Made by a program: the position numbers and the translations under genes. A model generated the notes under the pieces. That model worked only from the letters and a program-made list of their open reading frames with translations, was not told the origin of the DNA and made no database searches. From NCBI RefSeq assembly GCF_040676675.1, contig NZ_JBFAPK010000024.1:62001-126000 (forward strand): a stretch of DNA of 64,000 bases, in the 5' to 3' direction. How positions within the stretch are numbered: the first letter of the stretch is position 1; every line of letters begins with the position of its first letter. The DNA comes from JBFAPK01 sp040676675. GTDB lineage: Bacteria; Actinomycetota; Actinomycetes; Mycobacteriales; Micromonosporaceae. This document shows, piece after piece, positions 35,536 to 42,611 of the stretch.

Positions 35536-35647
35536 TGCGGGCAGGGCCGCGCCCGGAACCGGCGACGCTTCGGGAAAAGTTCGAACTACTTCCGCGCCTG
35601 CGGGCGAAAGCGGGTGGAAGTGTTCCGTCTACCCGAAGAGAGAACCC

Positions 35648-35713
35648 ATGAGCATTCGTGGCCAGACGCCATCCCGCCTCCGCCTCCGTAGGTCGTCCGG
35701 GACCGGCCGGTGA
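35648..35713 (+). CDS. Possible 21-residue Arg-rich leader peptide coupled to the sigma gene
   Basis: ATG 35648 is preceded by GAAGAGAGAA and opens a 21-codon frame reading MSIRGQTPSRLRLRRSSGTG plus Arg. Its TGA stop (35711-35713) overlaps the GTG start of the sigma gene (35710). Such an overlap would make sigma translation depend on leader translation. It is short, so it may be chance; codon use is G/C-ending but shows two ATT/CGT codons. Six of its residues are Arg. Confidence 0.35.
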   Translation: MSIRGQTPSRLRLRRSSGTGR

Positions 35714-36306
35714 CGACCGAGGCGGTCGCCGGCACGACCGGGCAGACCGTCAGCGACAGCGGCGTCATCGAGCGCTCGCGGACCGCCCCGGAAGAGTTCG
35801 CGGAGATCTTCGACCGGCATTCGGCGGCCGTCCTCGCGTACCTTTCGCGGCGGATCGGCCGGTCCACGGCGGAGGACCTGACCGCCGAGACGTTCCTGGT
35901 GGCCTTCCGCAAACGTGGCCGGTACGACCCGGAGCAGCCGGACGCCCGGCCGTGGCTGTACGGCATCGCCACGAACCTGCTGCGACGGCACCGGCGTACG
36001 GAGGTCCGCCAGTACCGGGCGCTGGCCCGTACCGGGGTCGATCCCGTCGGCGACCACGACGAGCAGGGCGCGACCGCGCGCCTCACCGCGGCGACGGCCA
36101 CCCGCCGGATCTCCGCCGTCCTGGCCAAGTTGTCCCCCGGCGAGCGGGACGTGCTGCTGCTCTTCGCCTGGGAACAGCTCAGTTACGCCGAGGTGGCCCA
36201 GGCCCTCGACATCCCGGTCGGCACGGTCCGCTCGCGGCTGCACAGCGCCCGCAAACGGATGCGTACGGCGCTGCCGGACCTCGACCCCACCAACTTCCAG
36301 GAGTGA
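35710..36306 (+). CDS. ECF RNA polymerase sigma factor
   Basis: The 198-residue protein shows sigma region 2 (FAEIFDRHSAAVLAYLSRRI, then AEDLTAETFLVAFRKRGRYD and PWLYGIATNLLRRHRR) and region 4 (LAKLSPGERDVLLLFAWEQL, then IPVGTVRSRLHSARKRMR). The GTG start at 35710 overlaps a short leader frame. The next gene encodes a membrane protein of the family usually paired with this sigma group, so it is the likely regulator. The start is uncertain by a few codons. Confidence 0.9.
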   Translation: MTTEAVAGTTGQTVSDSGVIERSRTAPEEFAEIFDRHSAAVLAYLSRRIGRSTAEDLTAETFLVAFRKRGRYDPEQPDARPWLYGIATNLLRRHRRTEVRQYRALARTGVDPVGDHDEQGATARLTAATATRRISAVLAKLSPGERDVLLLFAWEQLSYAEVAQALDIPVGTVRSRLHSARKRMRTALPDLDPTNFQE

Positions 36307-36313
36307 TTCGACC

Positions 36314-37351
36314 ATGGATGATCTGGACCTGTTGCGCGATCTGCGTGCCGATCTCACGCCGCCGAGCCGAGCCGAACTGCTACCCGCTCGTGGCCAACTG
36401 CTGCGCGCGATAGCGGGCGACGCCGCCGACTCGCACCGGGCCGCCCCGCGCAGGCCCCTGTCGAGTGGCTGGCGGCTCGCCCTGCCGGCCGGGTTGGCGC
36501 TGGCCCTCGCCGCCGCGCTGGTCGTGGGGGTGCGTGGCCAGGACCAACGGGATCTGCCCGTGCGGCCGGGCCCCGGCGCGACCGCGATCGCCGAGGCGTC
36601 GCCGGCCGAGTCGGACGCGGCGCGGCTCCTGCGCAACGCCGCGCTGGCCGCCGAACACCAGCAACTGCTGACGGTACGGCCGGACCAGTTCGTGTTCGTA
36701 GAATCGATCGAGGAGAGCACCCCCGAGAGCTTTACCTGCGACGGCAAGCCCGACCAGTCCGACTGCGAGACCATCCGCGGACCCCGGACGCGTTACCTGC
36801 GCCAGATCTGGCAGTCCGCGGGGGGCGTCGATCCGGGCCTGCTGCGCGAGCGGCAGGAGTCCGGTACGGGTGGGTGGTCCGAGACGCGGTTGGACGACTG
36901 CGCGATGCCCGGTTCGGCACCGAACTGCCGGCCACGGCCCGCGTACCTGGACGATCTGCCGACGGACCCGGACGCGATGCTGGCCTACCTGACCCGGGGT
37001 GAGCCGGCCAAGTGGTCCCCGGACAGCGACCTGTTCACCAGGGCCGGCGACCTGATCGGGGAGAACTACCTGCCCCCCGCGTCGCTGACCGCACTGTTCC
37101 AGGCGCTGGCCAAGGTCCAGGGCATCACCGTGAGCCACAACGCGGTGGACGCGGCCGGACGGCATGGCGTCTCGGTCGGGGTCGACGGTGCGATCCGCAA
37201 CGAGTTGATTTTCGATCCGGCGACGTACGCGTACCTCGGCCGGCGGGCGGTCGTGCTGCGGGACGGCAACGGCCTCAAGCGGGGAACCGTCGACGGACAG
37301 AGCGCGCGGCTGCGCGTCGCGATCGTCGGCGAACCCGGCCAGCTGCCCTGA
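36314..37351 (+). CDS. CU044_5270-family membrane protein (likely anti-sigma partner)
   Basis: The 345-residue protein begins with a cytoplasmic segment (MDDLDLLRDLRADLTPPSRA), has one membrane helix (LALPAGLALALAAALVVGVR, about 51-70), and a large extracytoplasmic domain with FVFVESIEES near its start. This matches the CU044_5270 family, which in actinobacteria follows ECF sigma genes by a few bases, as here (seven). It is presumed to tether or regulate that sigma factor; biochemical proof for the family is lacking. Two Cys pairs (TCDGKPDQSDC and DCAMPGSAPNC) in the outer domain may form disulfides. Confidence 0.75.
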   Translation: MDDLDLLRDLRADLTPPSRAELLPARGQLLRAIAGDAADSHRAAPRRPLSSGWRLALPAGLALALAAALVVGVRGQDQRDLPVRPGPGATAIAEASPAESDAARLLRNAALAAEHQQLLTVRPDQFVFVESIEESTPESFTCDGKPDQSDCETIRGPRTRYLRQIWQSAGGVDPGLLRERQESGTGGWSETRLDDCAMPGSAPNCRPRPAYLDDLPTDPDAMLAYLTRGEPAKWSPDSDLFTRAGDLIGENYLPPASLTALFQALAKVQGITVSHNAVDAAGRHGVSVGVDGAIRNELIFDPATYAYLGRRAVVLRDGNGLKRGTVDGQSARLRVAIVGEPGQLP

Positions 37352-37394
37352 GCGGCCGATGCCAGCCAACCCTTCGACGAATCGGACTTGCCAG

Positions 37395-40300
37395 ATGAGC
37401 CTTTCGAAGCGCGCACTCGCGGCGGCGATGGTGGTGCTGTCGCCACTCGCCGCCGGCACCGTCGGGTCGGCGAGCGCGGCCGGCCACGGGGTGACCGGCC
37501 CACCGCGCCCGACCACCACCGCGCCGGCGCGTACGGTCACGTTGATCAGCGGCGACCGGGTCACGGTGCTCGATCCCGACGCCGAGCAGATCCGCGTCGA
37601 GCCGGGCCGGGGACGCGACCGGGTCACCTTCGTGACCCGGCGGATCGCCGGTCACCTGCACGTCATCCCGGCCGACGCGGCGCCGCTGCTGCGCGACGAC
37701 CGGTTGGACGACCGCCTCTTCGACGTCACGGAACTGCTGCGGTCCACTCGGGACAAACCGGACGGCCGGCTTTCGCTGCTGGTCACGCCGGCCGGTGACG
37801 CGCCGGCCGCCGCCCGAACCGTGTCCGCGGCACGAGCCGCGCTCACCGCCAGTGGCGCACAGGTCGGAGTCGATCTGCCGGGGCTCGGCGCGTTCTCCCT
37901 GCGGGCGAGCGGCGCCCAGCTCTCCGGGATGTGGGCCGAGCTGACGGGCGACGCGACCATGCGGCGGGCGCTTGCCAGCGGCGGCGGGACCAAGCTGTGG
38001 CTGGACGGCGTGCGGCGGCCGACGCTCGACGTCAGCGTGCCGCTGGTGGGAGCGCCCACCGCCTGGCAGGCCGGCTACACCGGTACGGGCGTGACGGTGG
38101 CGGTACTGGACTCGGGGATCGACGCGACCCATCCGGACCTCGCCGGTCGGGTCCGGGCGCATCAGAACTTCACCGACGGAGAGGAGGACGACCGGGACCT
38201 GGTCGGGCACGGCACCCATGTCGCCTCGACGATCGCCGGTGACGGAACCGCCTCGGGCGGCCGGTTCAAGGGTGTCGCGCCGGACGCACAACTGTTGGAC
38301 GGCAAGGTCTGCACGGTCTACGGCTGCCCCGAGTCCGCGATCCTGGCGGGCATGCAGTGGGCCGCCGACCAGGGCGCCAAGGTGGTCAACCTGAGCCTGG
38401 GCGTTTCCGACACCCCCGAGGTCGATCCGCTGGAGTCGGCGGTGGGGCGACTCACCGACGAGCGCGGCATGCTCTTCGTCGTCGCGGCCGGGAACAGCGG
38501 TGCCGACGGGACGATCGACTCCCCGGCCAGCGCGGACGCCGCGCTCGCGGTCGGCGCGGTCAGCAAGAGCGACGAGTTGGCGGACTTCTCCAGCCGGGGG
38601 CCCCGTACCGGCGACGCCGCGATCAAGCCGGACCTGACCGCGCCCGGCGTGGAGATCACCGCGGCCCGGAGCAGGGACAGCGAGGTCGGCGAGCCCGGGC
38701 AGATGTACGCGACGATGTCCGGTACCTCGATGGCCGCCCCGCACGTCGCCGGTGCGGCGGCACTGCTCCGCCAGCAACACCCCGACTGGACGCCGGAGCG
38801 GCTCAAGGCGGTGCTGCTGGGGTCGGCGAAGGCGAATCCCGAACTCGATGTCTTCGCCCAGGGCGCCGGCCGGCTGGACCTCGCCCGCGCCATCGGTCAG
38901 TCCAGCTACGCGACCCCGGCGAGCGTGAGCTTCGGGGAGCAGCGGTGGCCGCACGGCGACGACCAGCCGTCGGCGCGGACCGTGACGTTCCACAACACCG
39001 GTACCGGCGACCTGGCCCTGGCCCTGGCGTTGACGACGACCGGGCCGGGTGGCAAGCCGGCGCCGGCGGGCATGTTCACCCTCTCCGACGACTCGCTCAC
39101 CGTGCCCGCAGGTGGTCAGGCCAGCGTCACCCTCACCGCCGACACCCGCGTCGGCGACGAGGACGGCAGCTTCTCCGGCTACCTCAGCGCGACCGCGGCG
39201 GGCAGGGCGGCGGTGCGGACCCCGTTCGCGGTGGTCCGGGAGGTGGAGAGCTACGACCTCACGCTCTCCCACACCGGCCGGGACGGCCAACCGGGCACGG
39301 ACTTCACCACGGTGGTACGGGGAACCGGCGAGGCCGCGGAAAGCGAGTGGTACGTCCGGGGCCCGGAGAGCACCACCACGCTGCGGCTGCCGAGGGGCAC
39401 GTACGTCGTCGAAAGCACCACCGTCGAGGCGGAGAGCATGACCCTGCTGGTGCAGCCGGCGGTGACGCTCACCTCGCCCCGGCGGGTAGACCTGGACGCC
39501 CGGTTGGGCGCGCCGGTCTCGGTCAGCCTCGCGGACCGGTCCGCGACCCAACTGGTGGCCGAGGCAACCGTGCGGGAACGCGTGGCGCCGGACAGCACGG
39601 TCATCTCCGGTCTGATCGGCACGACGTTCGACGGGATGTACACCGCCCGGATCGGCCCGGACCCGGGCGCCGGCCCGGTCTCGACGGTGATCAGCGCGAA
39701 GTGGGCCCGCCCCGGACCGGACGGTACGGTCACCGACAGCCCGGAGACGTACCACGGGTCCTGGATCACCGAGGGCCGCATGCTCACGGGCTTCGCCCGC
39801 CAACTGACGGCGGGCAACCTGGCGACGGTACGCGACGCGTACGCCAGCCAGGCCGACGGCGTGCTCAGCGCAGCCTCCGGCACCGCCGCCTCGCCGAGCG
39901 GTTACCGCCCGCTGCTCGGGTACCAGATTCCGTTCCACGCGCCGTTCCGGCGGGTGAACCACTACAACACCGACGGTGGGGTGCGCTGGCAGGGCGGCTT
40001 CATGGAGGGCGCGGGGCTTGTCAGCACCCGGGGAACGTCGGTCACGTACGAGGCGGGCCGCGAGTACGTCCAGCAGTGGAACCAGGGGGTGTTCGGGCCG
40101 GTGCTCGGGGAGGTCACCCGTACCGGCGACACGCTGCTGTCGTTCGTCGGCCCGTACGGAGACGGCGCCGGCCGGTTCGGCATCTCCCAGACGGCGCAGC
40201 AGCGGGTCACCCTTACCCGGGACGGCAAACCCGTACCCGGCCGGGAGGCCGACGGCGGCAACGTCACGCTCTTCGACGTGCCCACGGACGAGGGCACGTA

Positions 40301-40739
40301 CCGGCTCCAACTGGACGCCGAGCGGGCAGCGCCAGCTACCCTCTCCACCCGTACCAGCGCCGCCTGGACGTTCCGGTCGGCGCGCCCGTCCGGTGGCGAC
40401 GAAGTACCGCTCCCCGTGTGGATGATCCGGTTCAGCCCCGAACTCGATCAGCGGAACGCGGCCCCGGCCGGCCGCCAGTTCGCCGTTCCGGTAACCGTGA
40501 CGCCGCAGCCGGGCTCGGCCGCGGCGGCCCTGCGGAACCTTTCGGTGGAGGTCTCGTACGACGACGGCCGGACGTGGCAACGGACCGTCCTGCTCGGGTC
40601 CGGCGGGCAGCGGATCGCCATGCTGTCGCACCCCGGCCGGGACGGGTTCGTCTCGCTGCGGGCCAGCGCGGCTGACACCAGCGGGAACACGGTCGAGCAG
40701 ACCATCGTCCGCGCATACCGGATCACCACGGGCGGCTGA
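37395..40739 (+). CDS. Secreted S8 (subtilisin-like) serine protease, large
   Basis: The 1114-residue protein has a Sec signal (MSLSKRALAAAMVVLSPLAA, then SASA), a propeptide beginning TVTLISGDRVTVLD, and a complete catalytic triad: D239 (VAVLDSGIDATHPDL), H272 (GHGTHVAST) and S445 (GTSMAAPHVAG), with oxyanion N367 (AAGNSG). About 640 residues of beta-rich C-terminal domains follow, probably for substrate or surface binding, with no membrane anchor. ATG 37395 is preferred because it starts the signal peptide directly; ATG 37359 is possible. It lies 43 bases after the sigma partner gene and may be a target of that sigma factor. Confidence 0.9.
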   Translation: MSLSKRALAAAMVVLSPLAAGTVGSASAAGHGVTGPPRPTTTAPARTVTLISGDRVTVLDPDAEQIRVEPGRGRDRVTFVTRRIAGHLHVIPADAAPLLRDDRLDDRLFDVTELLRSTRDKPDGRLSLLVTPAGDAPAAARTVSAARAALTASGAQVGVDLPGLGAFSLRASGAQLSGMWAELTGDATMRRALASGGGTKLWLDGVRRPTLDVSVPLVGAPTAWQAGYTGTGVTVAVLDSGIDATHPDLAGRVRAHQNFTDGEEDDRDLVGHGTHVASTIAGDGTASGGRFKGVAPDAQLLDGKVCTVYGCPESAILAGMQWAADQGAKVVNLSLGVSDTPEVDPLESAVGRLTDERGMLFVVAAGNSGADGTIDSPASADAALAVGAVSKSDELADFSSRGPRTGDAAIKPDLTAPGVEITAARSRDSEVGEPGQMYATMSGTSMAAPHVAGAAALLRQQHPDWTPERLKAVLLGSAKANPELDVFAQGAGRLDLARAIGQSSYATPASVSFGEQRWPHGDDQPSARTVTFHNTGTGDLALALALTTTGPGGKPAPAGMFTLSDDSLTVPAGGQASVTLTADTRVGDEDGSFSGYLSATAAGRAAVRTPFAVVREVESYDLTLSHTGRDGQPGTDFTTVVRGTGEAAESEWYVRGPESTTTLRLPRGTYVVESTTVEAESMTLLVQPAVTLTSPRRVDLDARLGAPVSVSLADRSATQLVAEATVRERVAPDSTVISGLIGTTFDGMYTARIGPDPGAGPVSTVISAKWARPGPDGTVTDSPETYHGSWITEGRMLTGFARQLTAGNLATVRDAYASQADGVLSAASGTAASPSGYRPLLGYQIPFHAPFRRVNHYNTDGGVRWQGGFMEGAGLVSTRGTSVTYEAGREYVQQWNQGVFGPVLGEVTRTGDTLLSFVGPYGDGAGRFGISQTAQQRVTLTRDGKPVPGREADGGNVTLFDVPTDEGTYRLQLDAERAAPATLSTRTSAAWTFRSARPSGGDEVPLPVWMIRFSPELDQRNAAPAGRQFAVPVTVTPQPGSAAAALRNLSVEVSYDDGRTWQRTVLLGSGGQRIAMLSHPGRDGFVSLRASAADTSGNTVEQTIVRAYRITTGG

Positions 40740-40758
40740 CCCGTCGGTGCTACGTCCC

Positions 40759-40797
40759 GTCCCGCCCGGTCCCGGTCAGGGTCGAGCGGGGCGGGAC
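40759..40797. terminator. Possible terminator between the S8 protease and hydrolase genes
   Basis: GTCCCGCCC (40759-40767) can pair with GGGCGGGAC (40789-40797) around a 21-base loop. It lies between convergent genes. The stem is short and there is no T-tract. Confidence 0.4.
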
Positions 40798-40853
40798 CGG
40801 TTCCCGGAGCCTTCCGGGCGGTGGTCCCGGCGTACGGGTGCGGGCGTGCAACG

Positions 40854-41798
40854 CTAGGACTTGGCCCAGCGCAGAATCTCGCCGAGCACCAGGTCGGTCG
40901 CCTCCACGTGCGGGAAGTGGCCGACCCGGTCGAGCAGCCGCCACTCGTACGCCGCCGTCACGTAGCGGCCCGAGCCCTGGGCGGTACGCGGCAGCGAGGC
41001 GGTGTCCAGCGCGCCGTGCAGTTGCAGGGTCGGGGTGACCAGCGGGGTCTGCATCAGCTTGACGAAGCGGTACCCGTGCAGCCGCAGCGCGGACCGGAAG
41101 GCCCAGCGGTACCCCTCCATCGCGCAGAACGCGGCCTGGGGGATCCGCATCGCCTCCCGGCAGCGGGCCGCGTAGTCGGCGAACGCCTCGCTGCGCACCC
41201 AGTCGGGTCCGCCCGAGCGGCGCAGGATGTCGCCGACCAGGGCCGCGTTGTGTCGGGTCAGGACGTGCTCGTAGCGGGGGAGTTGGAACTTGAGGGTCGG
41301 CGTCGCGGCGGTGAACTGGCCACGCGGGTCGACGAAGAGCCCGGCGCGCAGCCGCAGCGGATGCGGGGCGGCCAGGACCACCAGCCTGCGGACGAGCTTC
41401 GGGTGGAAGGCGGCGGCGGCCCAGCCGATCATCCCGCCCACGCCGGTGCCGACCACGGTCGCGGACCGCTCGCCGAGCGCCCGGATCAGCCCGGCCACGT
41501 CGGCGGCGAGGGTGAAGCCGTCGTACCCCCGGGGTGGCTTGTCGCTGGCACCGTAGCCGCGCAGGTCGACGGCGACGGCGCGGAAGCCCGCGTCCGCGAC
41601 GGCGGAAAGTATCTCGTGCCAGGCCCACCAGAACTCGGGGAAGCCGTGCAGGAAGAGCACCAGGGGTCCGGTGCCGGCCTCGACGACGTGGAACCGGCTG
41701 CCGTTGGCGCCGACGAACCGGTGCGTCCACGGCCCGTCCACGAGTACGCGAGATTCGTCGACGCCGGGGTTCCGGCCGCCGCCTCGTCGCTCGGTCAT
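40854..41798 (-). CDS. Alpha/beta hydrolase fold protein, EphE-like, nucleophile position is Gly
   Basis: The 314-residue protein has the epoxide-hydrolase-type fold: oxyanion motif LFLHGFPEFWW (48-58), AVAVDLRGYGASDKPPRGYD (74-93), the acid D265 (LQLHGALDTAS) and the base H294 (RVGHFPHVE). The nucleophile elbow should read G-H-D/S-x-G-G, but here it is G117-T-G119-V-G-G, so no Asp or Ser is present at the catalytic position. It may bind a ligand or protein instead of hydrolysing. Gene order near acs resembles that of mycobacterial ephE. Start ATG 41798. Confidence 0.85.
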   Translation of the reverse strand: MTERRGGGRNPGVDESRVLVDGPWTHRFVGANGSRFHVVEAGTGPLVLFLHGFPEFWWAWHEILSAVADAGFRAVAVDLRGYGASDKPPRGYDGFTLAADVAGLIRALGERSATVVGTGVGGMIGWAAAAFHPKLVRRLVVLAAPHPLRLRAGLFVDPRGQFTAATPTLKFQLPRYEHVLTRHNAALVGDILRRSGGPDWVRSEAFADYAARCREAMRIPQAAFCAMEGYRWAFRSALRLHGYRFVKLMQTPLVTPTLQLHGALDTASLPRTAQGSGRYVTAAYEWRLLDRVGHFPHVEATDLVLGEILRWAKS

Positions 41799-41919
41799 GT
41801 CGGACAGCCTAGGCCGGAGACCCCCGGTCGCGCCCGTGCCGGCTGCCGTGATCAGGGATTCACCGGGGATGTCCCGGACGCGGGCGGGGCGCTCGACCCC
41901 GACCCGCCGCGCCGTACGG

Positions 41920-42456
41920 TCAGCCGCCGGAGCGCACCTCGACGATGCTGGCGGGTCGGCCCGGGCCACAGTCGACCTTGAGTAGCTGGGGACCGACCAG
42001 TACCACCAGCCGCCTCCCCTCGGTGAGGGTGCCGGCGTCGCGCCCGTAGAGGGCGTACTCGACGCCGTCGTCGGTGACCAGGCCGTAACAGGGGCCGGGC
42101 CCGCCGCGGGTGACCGTGCCGCCCACCACCTCGTTGCGGCGCTGGTCGGTCGGCTCGCTGGGCGGCTTGGCGGCCGGGCCCACGGTCGGCGGTCGGGAGT
42201 TCGACAGGGGCGGTCGCGTGCTGGTCGGGGAGCCGTCGGGGGCACCGGTCGGGGTGGTCCCCCCGGTGCCGGCGGGGCCGGCCGTGACGGATCCACCGAC
42301 GGGTGCGGGGCCGAGGGGGGTGGGTTCGCCGGACGTCCCGGCGCAGCCGGCGAGCGGGACCAGCAGCAGGCCGGCCGTGGCCAGCAGGGCGGTACGGGTC
42401 GGGCGCCGGGCCGCTCGGGTGGCGGGCGGGACGGTCGAGGGGGTTGGCACACGCAT
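41920..42456 (-). CDS. Small secreted lipoprotein, function unknown
   Basis: The 178-residue protein has a basic N-terminus, a hydrophobic stretch (TALLATAGLLLVPLAGCAG) with a lipobox LAGC near residue 38, a Pro/Thr-rich linker, and a small C-terminal domain (RGGPGPCYGLVTDDGVEYAL, VVLVGPQLLKVDCGPGRPAS) with two Cys that may form a disulfide. No family recognised. ATG 42456 is used. It stands alone between the hydrolase and the M6 protease, which ends in its own terminator. Confidence 0.7.
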   Translation of the reverse strand: MRVPTPSTVPPATRAARRPTRTALLATAGLLLVPLAGCAGTSGEPTPLGPAPVGGSVTAGPAGTGGTTPTGAPDGSPTSTRPPLSNSRPPTVGPAAKPPSEPTDQRRNEVVGGTVTRGGPGPCYGLVTDDGVEYALYGRDAGTLTEGRRLVVLVGPQLLKVDCGPGRPASIVEVRSGG

Positions 42457-42547
42457 GGCGGTTGGACCCCGGTACGCGCCGCCCCGGTTCCCGCCGCCGG
42501 TGCCCGCCCGGTGGGGCGCGCACCGGTCCAGCCGTGGCCGGAACAGG

Positions 42548-42585
42548 GCGACGCCCGGGGCGGTTGACCCGGCCCCGGGCGTCGC
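42548..42585 (-). terminator. Terminator of the M6 protease gene
   Basis: GCGACGCCCGGGGC (42548-42561) pairs perfectly with GCCCCGGGCGTCGC (42572-42585) around a ten-base loop. It is 26 bases beyond the protease stop on the minus strand. Confidence 0.75.
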
Positions 42586-42611
42586 GTCGTGCGTCAGTGC
42601 CTCGACTGATG

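Noticed and set aside
37275..40631. 1118-codon minus-strand open frame opposite the S8 protease
   Set aside because: It is the mirror of a gene with complete signal peptide and catalytic triad; the product is Arg/Gly/Pro-rich without domains, typical of antisense frames in GC-rich DNA.
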